Program-made: the position numbers and the translations under genes
From: Anaeramoeba flamelloides
Lineage: Eukaryota > Metamonada > Anaeramoebidae
Reading direction: 5' to 3'
Length of the DNA: 64,000 nucleotides
Assembly (NCBI GenBank): GCA_027625915.1
Contig: JANTQA010000070.1
Span: 2,547,001-2,611,000, forward strand
Shown here: positions 44,516 to 57,136 of the stretch, in pieces
Layout of the letters: every line of letters starts with the position of its first letter
Position numbering within the stretch: position 1 is the stretch's first letter
The notes under the pieces: generated by a model
The model's input: only the letters and a program-made list of their open reading frames with translations
What the model was told of the DNA's origin: nothing
Database searches by the model: none

Positions 44516-46050
44516 AAAAAAAAAAAAACAATTTTTTGTATGCAACTAATCTAAGTCCCTGAAAAAATTACAGAAGGTTATCATTTTCTGATTTGGGTCA
44601 AGATAAAATAATGACAAAAAATAACATATATACAATATTAATTTAATTAGCTTACACTTTAGGTCAGCTTCTTGAAACCTGTTTACTCTTTCAATTTTGG
44701 CTATTTTCAAATTCTGGAATGTTATTGTTTTTTATTCACAATAACTTTTTAGGATGATTGTGAGAGTTTCTAATTATTATAATTAGATGAATTGATGGAT
44801 AAATCAATTTTATAAAGTTTATACAGATCAAGTATAGCTGCTTATATAGATTTTCAAAAAAAGTGAAAATTAAAAGAGTTTTTTAATCATCTAACTCATA
44901 TCATTGGAACGGTTTTAATAAACAATAAAAATAAAAAATTTTAGTTAAAAATATTTAGATAAATTTGATCAATTTGTGTGATTTTGGTACTTTAAAGTTT
45001 ATTTTTGGAAATTTTGGAAAAGAGAAAAATTTTCTATCATTATTAAAAAAAAATAGTAGAATTTTTTACATTTTTTTTTATTTTTTTATTATTTTCAAGA
45101 ATTAAAATTTAAAGATATTTTTTGTTTTGAATTTTATTTAATTTTATTTCATTTGAATCATTGGTTTTAACTAGTCCGTTTTAAATAATAACTCCTGCAA
45201 TTTTGTTTATTTCTCCAAAATAAGAAAATATTAATTCTCTTTAGTGATTTTCAAAATATCACCTATCGAGAATTATAATCAGTTTATTATTTCAAATTCA
45301 TTAAAAAAAAGATATTTAATTCTTGAAATAAGATCTTTCTAAATTAATATTCTACTGATTTAGAGTATTATCAAATTTTTCAATTTGTTATTTTTTTTTT
45401 TTTTTTTTTTTTTTTGGATAAATAAATGGATGTGTTTTATGAAAATGTCTCTAAATATAAAAGATAGAAGAGACAGATGAATAGAAGAAAAAATAATTTT
45501 CTCTAGATCAAATTCTACTCATTATGTTTATTGATTAAATAAAAAAAATGATATTTTAGATCTCTTTTAGTTAATACTTACAGTTTAATTTGAGAGTTTA
45601 AAAGGGTAAGGAAATAAATTTTCAAAAAATGTTGTATTCTAGCTATTTTTTTTTTTAGTTGAGGGTAATTATTTGTAAAACTTTCATTTAAAAAGTAAAA
45701 TTTTCTCTAGATTTAATTATCCAAAATGAATAAAAAAAGTTATAAGATTTTTTGTTATTTTTTTATTTTTTAAATTATTTTTTTCCTGGTAGATCCTCAC
45801 ATCCTACAAAAAAAAACTCATAAAAGTTGAATCATTATTTTGACAATAAGAAATATATTTTTCTTTCTGGGTTCTATAAATAGCTACCTATCAAGACAAA
45901 TATTTTACTTTTTTCTCGAATTTATTTAAATCTAACAAGATATTTTTCAACTTTGAGGTCAGAAAATTATAGATATTTAAACCTTTAAATTTGTCTCAAT
46001 TGACATTTTTTTGATAAAATTCTTGAATTTTTTAAGGGTTTAAACTATTA
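44516..46050. other. AT-rich intergenic sequence
   Basis: No gene recognised. Includes a long T-run at about 45390-45415. Confidence 0.45.
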
Positions 46051-46052
46051 TT

Positions 46053-46307
46053 TTGATTAGATCAACTTTCAGTTCTATTTTATTAATCAAATTTTTAGAG
46101 AGATATGAAACATTGGGTACTAATGTACTCTATATAAAATTACAACAGACTTTAATTTTAGACTTTTTTGTAATTGGATCCAACTCATTTGATAAAAAAC
46201 ATTATATCAAAATAATTTTAAAAAAATATAATATCACTTTTGTAAAATGTTGTGCCTTTACAGTGAAAAATGGTTTTTTTAAAATAGAAAGAAAAAATAT
46301 TTTTTAA
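46053..46307 (+). pseudogene. Coding-like fragment, perhaps LINE endonuclease region
   Basis: The frame reads FLERYETLGTNVLYIKLQQT, LILDFFVIGSNSF and HYIKIILKKYNI. A second, more broken region at about 53190-53340 gives a similar order (ANVICTQ, HQTLILDLFLVDAKPI). Repeated occurrence with decay suggests a mobile-element protein. ANVICTQ resembles the first catalytic strand of APE-type LINE endonucleases, but this is a weak inference. It has no start or splice support as a host gene. Confidence 0.3.
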
Positions 46308-46396
46308 TTTTTATAGTTACAGAACAATTCCAAACAAATCAACAATGATATATCATCTATCTTATAAAACCATCAATAAAAATTAATTACACATTT

Positions 46397-46506
46397 GGAA
46401 AAAAGTGCCAAAGTGTGACATTCAATTCTGAATTTGAATATTTGTAAATTATAATTTTAAAAACAACTGTGTTACTTTTGAAGTGTCGCTCTTTGGCGCT
46501 TTTTGA
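46397..46506. repeat. About 110-bp hairpin element
   Basis: AAAAAAGTGCCAAAGTGTGA at about 46399 pairs with CTCTTTGGCGCTTTTT at about 46488-46503 (24-bp arms, about four mismatches), with an AT-rich loop. It could be a small MITE or an isolated hairpin. Confidence 0.5.
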
Positions 46507-47178
46507 TATCTCAAAGATCTTTTTTCATTTTTTTCGTTTTCATTAAAAGAATGATATCAAATCCTTACTTTGTTATATATAGAGAGTTACAAAAATAAAG
46601 ACAAATTAGATTAAATCAGATTAAATAGAATTTTGTATTTCAAAAAAACAATTTGTTTTAAATTGAAGAAATTAAACCCTTTGGAAATAGAAAATGATGA
46701 AAAGTAACAATTATTTTTTATTTTGTTTTTTGAATTTTTGGAATTGAGAAATACTTTGAATGTGTTGTTTTTTAATAATTGAATTTTTTTGTCAAGAGAT
46801 CCTCTCATGAATTTTTTTTCGTTCTTTCTTTAAATTTTTTCAACCACAAAAAAGTTCAATTTCACAATCACATTAAAGTGGTAACCAAGCAATTCCTTGA
46901 GTATGGACCAAATCCATACCTTTTAACAAGACTTTTGATTGTTGATTTATAAATAAATGATAAAAACTTAGATTTCAGAAAAAACGAAAAAAAAAAAATT
47001 ATAAGGATTAATATCTGGTTTAATCTCAATATTTCAAAGATTATCTTTATTACTGAAAAAAAATTCAACTTAATTTTCAATTCCTGTCTCACTGTTAAAA
47101 ATTAAAAGTCAAAAACAAAAAGAAAAAAAGGGAAAAATCATTTTTTCTCTTAATAATTTTTTCTTAATTATAATTAGG

Positions 47179-49005
47179 ATGACAAATCCCCACTTAAAAG
47201 GCTTTTATACCGGAGAGGAAACTCTTCAAGAAATAATTAAAATTGGAACAAAGAAAGCTACTCAAAAATTCCCCAAGCACATGTTGCTTGGCTTTCTTGG
47301 TGGGATTTATATTGGGTTTTCTGGGATCCAAGTTTCAATTACGATTGGCGGTTCTGAAGGAATCAGAAGCACAAACCCTGGTGTGACTAATTTAATTTTT
47401 GGTACTTTGTTTTCGGGTAAGTGATTAAAGAAAGTTGTATTTTTTTTTTGTTTTTTGGGTGTGCTTGTTGACACATAAAAAAAACTTTTTTTTTTTAATT
47501 TTTATTTCTCCTTTTTTCTTTTTTTTTTTTTTTTCCAAATTCTATGGTTGAGAAAATTACAAAAAAACAAGACCCCAAACAAATCAAGTGTTTTCTTCAC
47601 TCAAAAAAAATGTTTTTTGTTTCTGATTCTGGTACTTGAAATTATAAATCTTGTTAAAATTTCATTACAATATAATATGAAAAGGACTTTAAGAAATTAT
47701 CCCCTTTAAAACTCGTCTGACTAATACTCTTTTTTAAAATGAACCAACGTGCTATTTGTAAAGACTATTTTCTTGGTTTTAATGAAAAGATACTTTTCAA
47801 AAAATCTTTTAGCTTTTTTACAAAAAAAAGGTTTGAATTACATGTAAAATTTCAAATTTCAAAATTCATAAATCAAGTTTAAATTATTAATTTCCCTCTT
47901 TAAGAATACGGGACTTTTGGTGATTTTGAATTAATTTTTGGTTTGTGATTTTTTTTGGAAAGCTGAATGAAAATTTTGATCTTTTTATAATAAAATTAAC
48001 AGAATTTTAATAAATAAACACATTTGATATAATCTTTTTTCCAAGATCAAACTATAATTTTTTTCTGATCAATGTATTTAAATCGACAGTTTCTTCAAGA
48101 AACCAAATGAAAATTTCAAAGAGAATCGCTTTTAAAACCTCAATCTATCTTTTGTATTCTATTAAATATAAAATTAAACAACTGAATTGACATTAATGTG
48201 TCTGATAATATTCAACTAACAACCAAAAGTGGGCTTTATTTTCTCTGTTGTATGTGGAGGAGAAATTTTTACTGACGGGCTTGTTTATATGTTTCCATCC
48301 TTTTTTGGAAAGCATATCAAATTCCGAAACATCATGTCTAATTGGATAACAACCTACCTGATGAATTTCTTGGGCGCCTTTATATCTACATGGTTGCTGA
48401 CCTATGAATCAGATCTTTTAAACAAGGATCCCTTTAATACATGGATCAAAGACTTTGCCTACGAAAAGGTTCATGAAGGCTGGTTTGTGCTATTGCTGAG
48501 AGGTATATCTGGTGGCTATTTAGCTGGCTTGGCGTTTTATTTGTCAGTGTCAGCACAGGATGTTATTTCCAAAATCATGGCCATTTTTTTCCCAATTCTG
48601 ATCTTCGGCGCACTTAATTTGGAACATGTAACAGCGTCCATGTATTTCATATTTTTAGGATTGCTATATAAGGCACCAGGTGTAACATTCTTCAATTTCT
48701 TATTTCAAAACTTATTACCAGTTACAATTGGCAACATAATTGGTGGCGCGCTGATGGTTGCGTCCGTTTATTATTATCTCTATCGCAACAACCATCATTA
48801 TAACGATTTCGACGATGACGATCACGAGAAAAGGGAAGAAGAATTAAATCAAATGATGCTAGAGGATGATGACGAACTTGAAGTTCCTTCAAATGTTACC
48901 CGTGTTTTTAGAACACGAAAAGTAACCTCAGTGGTAAAATCAGAAACCCAAAACAAAAATAGTCCTTCAACTGAAACCTCTGAAATTGGCGAATCTTCAG
49001 ACTAA
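47179..49005 (+). CDS. Formate/nitrite transporter (FNT) family channel, two exons
   Basis: Exons 47179-47416 and 48230-49005 join in phase 1 (consensus GTAAGT donor, CAAAAG acceptor) for 337 residues; FNT proteins are usually 260-310. The six-helix FNT fold is evident: HMLLGFLGGIYIGFSGIQVS (TM1), a family loop with GIRSTNPGVTNLIFG, FSVVCGGEIFTDG (the GxELFTGN motif, with Asp-Gly replacing Gly-Asn), NWITTYLMNFLGAFISTWLL, GWFVLLLRGISGGYLAGLAF, IFGALNLEHVTASMYFIFLG with the conserved pore His, and IGNIIGGALMVASVYYYLYR. The cytosolic tail of about 80 residues is unusually acidic (DFDDDDHEKREEE) and Ser/Thr-rich. FNT channels pass formate, nitrite, lactate or hydrosulfide with protons across membranes; formate export would suit an anaerobe with hydrogenosome-like metabolism, but the substrate is inferred. 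The intron holds a short MITE-like repeat. Confidence 0.93.
47790..47982. repeat. Short inverted-repeat element, family AAAATTTTCATTCAGC, copy 3
   Basis: Inside the transporter intron. The right half (AAATTATTAATTTCCC through GGAAAGCTGAATGAAAATTT) matches the copy at 1265-1443. The left end is diverged. Confidence 0.55.
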
Positions 49006-50535
49006 ACCCTATTATTGATTTAAAATTATCATTGATCAAGTTTAAATTTTTGAAATTAATGAAGAATTAGTGAAGACAGAAAATTTGAAATCAAAAATCG
49101 GTAAAAGAAATTGATATAATTGAGATCATATCTTATTGTTTGGATAGCTGATTTTTTATTTTTCTTTTTACCTTTTTTTGTTTCTTTTTTTGTTTCTTTT
49201 TCTGTTCCTGTTTCTGTCCCTTTTTTGTTTCTTTTTCTTTTTCTTTTAATAATAATTTTCTTTTTTTAAATCAATAGTCTCGGCTAGGTATTTTTTTTTT
49301 TTAATGGTTTATTAATTATGAATAAAATATTAATATAAGAATGTTCAACCTTAAAATTGAAACTTAATATCTTTTTAATAATTATTGTCGAACTACCTTG
49401 TTTTTTTTTTTAGTCAAGAATTATGAAAATTCAAATAATTGCCTTTAATAAGTTATTTTTAAAAAAAGAGTTACAAATTAATTTTATTTGAAAAATAGAT
49501 TTATTCAACAGCAATTGTAATTTGACTCTTCAAATATACAAAATTGTAATTCGTCATTAATTGATCGTTAATAATAAAACCAGTTTATTTTCTAGGAAAT
49601 TACTTAAATAAACTACTTTCGAAAAATAAGGGCCCAGTTTTTCAAATTATACTCACTAAAATAATTATATGAGGAACCCTGTAAATAATCATCAATAAAC
49701 TAGAAGTTGATGTATAATCATCAGAAGATTAAATACTAACAAGGTGTCTTCTTTAAAAATTTTTATACGTTGAAAGAAATCTATTTCATTTTTTTGTACA
49801 AAAATTTGGCTAAAAAAAATCATCCAAAATTTTACAACATCTGGATATTATCGAATTTTTTTTTCGGTTGTAAGAGTAATTTGATTGAGAATTAAATTGA
49901 AATTTTTCATCATGTAAAAATATTAAATGTAAATCAGTGAAGAAAAAATTAACATCTGAAACTATTTGATTGAAGAAACTAACAAACAAAAAAAAATCAA
50001 ATTGTCATCTGATTGTTTGAAAATTTTTTTTATTTTCTTCCAATTTTTCAGTCAAAAGTTTGGTTAGTAAATTATGAAGTAGAAAATTTTATTTAAATTA
50101 CATCATTAATCAACTGCCCAACATCATATTGAAATCCAATAATTCTAGAACGAGATCTCGAAATTTGGGCCCCTATTTTTTGAATTTAGTTTATAACGAC
50201 ATAAAAGTTTCTGATCATAATTGTATGTGATCTTTTATAAAGGTGTAAAAATCAGTATTTATTGTTTTTTGATATTATTTTTTTCTGAATGTATTAAAAC
50301 CTCGACGAATTCCAAAAAAAGGGGAAAATTATCATCAAACTTTTATGATTGTTTATCAATTTATATTTTTATCATATTCTCTATTTTTTATTAAAATTGT
50401 TCATATCTTTTATTTATTTATTCATTGATTAAGAGAAAGTTGTAATTAAAGAAACTTTTAACAAAATAGAAAAAAGGAGAAGAAGAAAAGTTACTTAATT
50501 GTTCATTATTCATTTACTCCAAAAAAACTATTTAA
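49006..50535. other. AT-rich intergenic sequence
   Basis: Starts with a pyrimidine-rich 3' flank of the transporter gene (TTTCTTTTTC/TGTTCCTG units, about 49160-49265). No gene or repeat copy was recognised afterwards. Confidence 0.5.
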
Positions 50536-51856
50536 AGGATCAGTCCTCTACAACAAAAAGTCAGAATTTAATTAATAATCTTTCTATCGGGTTTTTACTC
50601 CGCCTGTTTCAAGACGTGGATAATTTTTAATTTGGTCATGTGAATGATATAATATTTTTTTAATTTAATGTTTTAATTATTTTTCTTCTTCCCTTTTTTA
50701 TTTATGAAATTTTCTTTGATTACTCCTTTCTCACGAGAAATAAAAAGTCAGAATTTTAAAATATGTTATTGGTGGTATTCTCTACTTACAAATTTTGTCT
50801 ATACTAAGTGTCAAAAAATTATGATCGACTAAGAAATCTATAAAAGAATATTTGTTTCGTGAGATCAATTTTTTTTTTCCAATATTTCTGAAATAGAAAA
50901 TATTTAAATTTATATTATTTCTAACATTAGAACTAGTTTTTACCCCCTTTATTGTCAAATCCATCATTATTATACAATAACAGGTCTTTGTTGCCAGTAA
51001 TATTAATAAAAAGATTTTTTTTTCTTTTTTGAGATACAACTTTTGGTTAACCAAAAAAAAAATGATATATTCAACAGATTAAAAAATAATAGTATTTTTT
51101 TTAAGAAGGATAGTTATAATAATTTAAAGTTTTAAAGTCATTTAAAAATTTTAATCAAAAATTTTGCTTTTGTTATTAGATGTAATTCGATTTTTCAAAA
51201 TAAAATTTTCTTGAAGATATTTGGGAATTTTGTAATTTTCTACTCAAAATTCAAAATCAATTTTTTTCTACCAAAAATGATTTAAAATGTCATAAGGATT
51301 CTTGTAAATAAGACCAAACAATTTGTTAAAAAAATTTTTCAAAATTGAAATTTTTTTTCAAATTTTTTTCATTGTTTGAAAAACCTTAAAAATCAAAACT
51401 TTTGAAACCTTATTGAATAAAAAAAAAAATTGCACTTAATAGATTTAAATTCATTGATATATTTTTATTAAGTTTTTATCAAATTGCCATTTATTAAATT
51501 ACCTATGCTCAATTATTTTTATTGGATGTGATTTATATTGAACTATTAATGATTAAAAATAATATCAAAATAAAAAATTGTCATTCAAAATCAAATACTT
51601 TCCAACATAAAACGAAAAATATGATTCACCATTTTCAAGAATTAACTTAATTCTTAAACAAAATAATAGGTTTACTTTTTTTTGTTTTATATTGGAAACA
51701 TACTAAAGTTGAATTTCGAACTAGAGACTCAAATCAACAAATTGTTTAAATGGGGTTAACTCATCATTTTCATAAGTCGAAACACAAATTACAAAAAAAA
51801 AAAATTTGAAGATCTGGACAAGATTTCATTTTATTTTCAAAAATGACTACTCCCTT
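50536..51856 (+). repeat. 1.3-kb TIR element (GAAGGG family), copy 3
   Basis: Collinear with 2694-3989 from about 50740 onward (GGTGGTATTCTCTACTTACA, ATCATTATTATACAATAACA, GAAGGATAGTTATAA, GAAGATCTGGACAAG) to ACTACTCCCTTAA at about 51856. The 5' end AAAGGATCAGTCC at about 50536 is separated from the body by about 170 bp absent from the other copies. The frame at 50782-51054 is not conserved among copies. Confidence 0.7.
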
Positions 51857-52639
51857 AATTAATTTTTTTTTATCTTTCTTGGGAATACTTTTGATTAACA
51901 TCTTTCGATATAGTAACTAAATAGATATATTAGAAGTTTTAATGGTAACACTTTTTATCATGAAATTAATAGTAAAATCTTGATAATAGTAAAAAAAAAA
52001 CACGATTAGTCGTAAATACCACATCCAAATTGTTTCTCACCTGAAATAATAGATTGTAAAAAAAAAGATATTTCCTTTGGTATTCAAAAACTTCTAATAA
52101 ATAAATCTGGTGTGTAATTCATTTTTAAATAATTCTAAACTTATAAAAATCTGATATTTTAAAAATTAAAAAAATAAAACCAAAAAAAAAAAAAAATTAT
52201 TTACAAATTGTTTAAATTAGCATTATAGATTTTTTATTACTGAACTTTCACCCTAAAAAAAGTTCATAACAAGATTTTTTACGAATAATTCAATTCATTT
52301 GATAAAAATTAACATAATATCTATTTTCTTAGTGATTATTTGTCTTTTCCAAGATCTTTTTTTTTTTTTCCAGATGATCTTTTGCAAAAAAAAAAGTATC
52401 AAGAAAAAAAAAAAGAAAAAAAAAGAAAAAAAAAAGATTAAAATTAATTTGAATTTTTTTTTTTTTATGATTGTATTTTTATACCCTTTAGAACATTTTA
52501 TAATTAACAATCAATATAAAATAAAAAAAACCCAAATTATTTAAAAATAAAATAAATAAATATAATAATAGGATAGATTAAATAGAAAATAAATAATTAT
52601 CAAATCAAACAAATATGTATAATAAATCTTTATTTATTG
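51857..52639. other. AT-rich, low-complexity sequence
   Basis: Long A- and T-runs around 52350-52470 create overlapping lysine- and phenylalanine-rich frames on both strands. None is accepted. Confidence 0.6.
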
Positions 52640-52790
52640 GGAGAAAATTAAAAAAAAAATGTATTTTCTAAACCCAAACTAGAATTAGATAAATTATTGG
52701 TTAAAAGAATCTATTAGTTAATTATTGATTTTTTGATTCGGGCAAATAAGAGGGGTCAATAACTCCTTCCTTAAATAATAAAAAAAAAAA
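52640..52790 (+). mobile_element. LINE 3' end fragment
   Basis: About 150 bp ending TAACTCCTTCCTTAAATAAT with an A-tail, preceded by GATTCGGGCAAATAAGAGGGG. This matches the 3' end of LINE copy 2 (GGGTACACAAGAGGGGC then CTCCTCCCTTAAATAA). Severe 5' truncation is typical of LINE insertion. Confidence 0.65.
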
Positions 52791-54059
52791 TTATTGATTT
52801 TTTTTAACATCTAATCTATATTTCACAACAAATTTAAGAAAGATATTTTGCAATTTTGGTGTCTGAATATTGACAAATCAACCTTTAAATTTGTCACGAA
52901 ATATATATTTTTTTTCTCAAATTCTTGTTTTTTTACTAATAATGCTTTTTTGAGATTAAATATCCAATTATTATTATTTTTTTTTTTGTAATTTATTTTA
53001 TTTTGAGACAAAAAACAAATATTTCTCGTATATAGAACTGAATTTTAAAAGAGAAATTTTTTTCTTAGAATAGATAACTTCAATAAATATAAAAATATTT
53101 ATTTTTGAAATTTGATTTTTAATGGGATAATGATTTTGAAATGGAGTTTACATGGATCACCTTTAATTTATGGAATCAACTTTTGGTACTTGTATTGCCA
53201 AATAGAATAATTAGAGACTTTTGAACTCTGACAAGCTAATGTGATTTGCACACAATAACATCAAACTTTAATCTTAGATCTCTTCTTGGTAGACGCTAAA
53301 CCCATAATATTTAAAAAGGTAAATTTTATTTAAAATTTAAATTGTAGGTGATAAAAGTAGGAAAACTTGAGTTAGCCCTGATAGATTTACCCTTACAACT
53401 CTTTTTATCAACAGATTGTAACCAAAAACTTTTTTTTGAAAAAAAAGAATAATTGTCAATAGATTAACTCTTTGACAAATTCAAAAAATATAAGTAATTT
53501 GTTGCTTTAAACTAGGGATAAAGAGTAAAATTTCTAAAAAAGTTAGGGGAAACTCACAAAAATTTTTTTCATATTGGATTTGAAGTACTTTTAAAAATTT
53601 TTTATAATTCCATTTTTATTATACAACAGAGCCCTGACACTTTTTAGTACACACTCTCATCAATCAAAAACAAATATTTCTTACTAGTTACTCCCATAAA
53701 TAAAGCAAAATTCTCAAATATTAAAAGCATGGACTTTTTTTACAATAGTGTTTGGGTTGAAAAAAAAAAAGATGTGTTTAAATGATCAATCTTTATTCTG
53801 TGTTGTTGTTTTTTTTTTGTGCATTATTTTGATTATTTTGTGCCTTAATTGTAAACTTATATTGTACTTTATTTGTGATCTTAAAGTGTTTACTCAAAAG
53901 TCCTATAAGTCTAATATGACTCTTTTTTAACAATTAGATTTATCAAGTAATAAAAAATCCATTTCAAATAGATTCGTAATTTTTCAACTGTTTTTCTATA
54001 CAATTGAGGACTAATTTGTTGTTGTTGTTTTTTAAAATAAGAATTTTGTCTCAAGTTAC
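52791..54059. other. AT-rich sequence with a decayed coding-like stretch
   Basis: 53130-53340 resembles the fragment at 46053-46307 when translated, but is broken. No other gene seen. Confidence 0.35.
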
Positions 54060-54061
54060 AA

Positions 54062-54170
54062 TGTGTTGTCAAGAGCAAACCTGAAGATCGAAAATAAAAA
54101 ATCAGTTAATTTTGAAGATCAACCATCAATAATAGATACTCATCAAAAAAATAACTTAATGATACAATTT
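54062..54170 (+). CDS. Possible small exon before a consensus donor
   Basis: An open stretch (RANLKIENKKSVNFEDQPSI, THQKNNLMIQF) is followed exactly by GTAAGTAAA at 54171. Base composition is exon-like. No ATG starts the frame, so an upstream acceptor (GTCAAG or CTCAAG) would be needed, and no confident next exon was found. It may be part of an unrecognised plus-strand gene. Confidence 0.25.
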
Positions 54171-54299
54171 GTAAGTAAATCCCATGGGTTGTCACTTCAC
54201 AACTCGAAAACTAAAATTTTTTTCGTAAATTACAATTTGTTTTTTAATTTTTTCAAAAAAATTGTTTCTCAAAGATTAGAAAAGTAGACTTTTTTGTAT

Positions 54300-56202
54300 T
54301 CTAAAAAAACTTTTAGACATGAAACAAAGAGTGATTTTAAATTAAGGACTGTTTACAAATAATGGGGAAAAAAGAAAATGTGAATTTTTTGTTTTTTTAG
54401 ATCATTTTTGTTTTTTGATAAATGAAAAAAAACAATAAAGTTGCAACACAAAAAATAATTCATTTTGAAAATGGAAACCATGGGATTGAAGGTGATGAGT
54501 CAAGAACCAAGGAAAATTCCAATTTGGCAATGGTAATTGAATAAATATTAAAAAAACAGATCTTGGGTTTTTTGGAAAGATCATATTTAGTAAGCAATTA
54601 ACTAATATGATAGATAAGATCTTGCAAATCAATGACAAATATTTTTAGAAACAAAATTTTCAATGGATATTTTCAAAAATTCCAACAGAATTTTATAACC
54701 AAATGTGACTTTCGTTCAATGTTCTCTTTTTAATTTGAATTCTGGAAAGAAAAAATCTTTTCGAATAGATTTTTATAAAAGCAAATCTTGAAAATAAAAT
54801 TGAAAAAGAAAAGATCAAAAAATTTATTCACCAACTGTCTTTCTACTAGAAAAAATAACAAGGTAACCAAAACCTACCAACAATTAATTACTTATCTGAA
54901 ACGATTAAAATCTATTTTGGGAATTCTTAAATGAAACAAAATTATTGGATTGTCATCAAACAATTCGAATTGAAATTCCTGAATACCACTGAAAAGAACT
55001 CTTTGTAATTTTAATCAAAAAAATTTTTATTCAAAGTCAAAAAGATCGGTTTTCTCAACTTTCATAACAAATGTAAATATTTTTCGAAAACTACATGATC
55101 TTATTACCAAAAGTCTATTTGTTAAAGAGAGTAATTCAAATTGATGTTTTTCAGAATTTTTTTTTGTTCTCTGTTTATTTAAATACTTTTACACAAGTTT
55201 TTAATTAAGAATTATGTTTGAAGCAAGGTTAATAAACTTTGCAAAAGAAGTTAGTTTTTGATATACTCTTTAATAAACGATTTTGAAAGTAAAACTCTGG
55301 AATTTAATTAAAAAAATCCAATTAACAAAATTAGTGACACACTTATTTTTCAAAGACATAGTATTTGATCTCTTTAAATTTTAAAATAGGGGTAAATTTT
55401 TCCATCAACATCTACAGTCAATAACAAAAATTTTGATGATGAGCTTTGTTTGACATTTTTTCGCTAATCCAAATAAATTATCAATTTTGATCTAGCAAAA
55501 AAGATTTGAATTTAAACTTCATTTTAAATCAGCCTACTCTAAATTGTAGAACAAAAAGAGATATATAGAAACTTTTCTTCGGAAAAGAAGTTACCGTGTT
55601 TCTAAATCTGAGAAAAAGAATTTTAGAAGAAATTTTATTGATAAGAACAAAATATTGGTGTTTTTTTAAAGAATTCAGATTTTGAATAATTGTCTTCGGA
55701 ATTGGTAGGTATTACCTTTTCTTTTTTTGTGATTTCTGATCTTATTCAATTTAAAGTACACAAGAAGAGAAATTTTTTCTCAATAACTTTTAAATTAGTT
55801 TACTTTTGATAAATTTAGTCAAAAGGAAAACATTAGGAAATTGAGGTTTTGATTTAGTAAATTAAATGTTGTAAAAAGTGTTTTCTTAAAGATACCAAAT
55901 AAAACTGAGGACTAACTTCTGTTCTTAAAAGGGTAGTTTTAAAAAGAGTTTGTGAATTTACAATCAGTCAGTAAATGAGAATTTGGCAATAAGTAATTTG
56001 GAAAAAATTAAAATTTTTTTATTTTTAAACACTAAAGCTAAAATATTATCAAAACATAGTCAAAAAAATGAGAAAATTCACACCAAAACGAAGAATTCAT
56101 TGTGAAAGAGTAAAAATAATCAAAAAAAAAACAGGACTAATAACAAAAAAGAGTACTTCTAAACAAAAAACACATGAAAGGTGTCTTAAATGAAAATTCA
56201 AG
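54300..56202. other. AT-rich intergenic sequence
   Basis: No supported gene. Minus-strand frame 54402-54638 has no family or splice support. Confidence 0.4.
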
Positions 56203-56882
56203 CTACTTTAACTGGTTTCTAATAAATGTCAAGTTTTTCCTTGTATATCTATCGTTTCTTACATAACCAAGTTTTTTCAAGCACTCTTCAATCCCACGTT
56301 GTGATGATTTGTAAGCCTTGACCCAGTCCTTCTGATGTTTGGATTTTCTCGTCAAATCTGCAGAAAGTTTGATTAAGTCCTTTGAGATGATGATTTTCTG
56401 ATTTACTCGTGCCATTTTGTCTTTCGACAAGATTTCCGAGAGTCCATAAGACCATCCCACAAGGTAATTGGGCTTGTATATATAGAATGTTTCGATTCTT
56501 AATTTCCAGGAGGGTTTTGGTCTTTGGTTCAAAAAGTGTTTGAGCTCTTTGCGACTGATTCTTGGTTTTGGTTTCTGCTGTTCAAATTTGCGATCATTAG
56601 TGTAAGAAAGATCTGAAGATATTTGGTTTTTTTGATAAGACAGAATGAGGTTTGTTGATTGGATTGCAAGTATCATCAGCTTGTTTTCCTTTGCATCTAC
56701 ATTCACAGCTAGTGGTTGACACATCTTTTGTTGATCACTTTTTTTTACAAATGCATCTGATGTTTGGTTGGTTTTTGAGAAACTTGTATTCCCTTCTCTT
56801 TTGTTATGATCAGAGTTATTAGAGTGACCGTGTTTTTTTAAAAATGGAAATCCTTCTAATGTGGTCATTTGGATTGGGAATT
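56203..56882 (-). CDS. Unrecognised protein, 3'-terminal exon
   Basis: An open frame on the minus strand from a CTTTTCAG acceptor (exon 5' end 56882) to a TAG at 56203. An internal ATG at about 56873 (MTTLEGFPFLKKHG) could also be the start, giving about 224 residues. Codon choice is balanced as in the genes around it. The first half is Ser/Asn/Lys-rich and probably disordered. The second half (from about KPKPRISRKELKHFLNQRPK) is a compact basic, aromatic domain: SWKLRIETFYIYKPNYLVGW, SYGLSEILSKDKMARVNQKI and WVKAYKSSQRGIEECLKKLG. No membrane segment or known motif is visible. It could be a nucleic-acid-binding or adaptor protein; I make no functional claim. The plus-strand frame overlapping its 5' end (56861-57136) is considered a shadow. 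Confidence 0.6.
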
Positions 56883-57136
56883 CTGAAAAGAGAGAAGAAA
56901 AAAATAATTTGAAAATAATAAAAATCTTCAAATTATTAAATGAACCCTATTTATTATCAAGTAAAAATCTTAGAGACTTGAAGACTCTTCAAAAAAAAAC
57001 TCACAAATATCGTTTACGATTTACATTCCAAATTCTGAAAAAATATTTTCGAATATTTGAAAAAAGAGAAACTGAAATGTCAACATTGTTGTATTTGGTC
57101 TTTTATTCAAAATCAGAATGTGGAAAATCATCTTAG

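Noticed and set aside
46868-47092. Minus-strand frame with YGFGPYSRN as the missing C9orf72 N-terminal exon
   Set aside because: The human WDNILGP context is not reproduced, and it lies just before the transporter gene, 9 kb away.
52294-52544. Overlapping lysine- and phenylalanine-rich frames on both strands
   Set aside because: Translation of long A- and T-runs.
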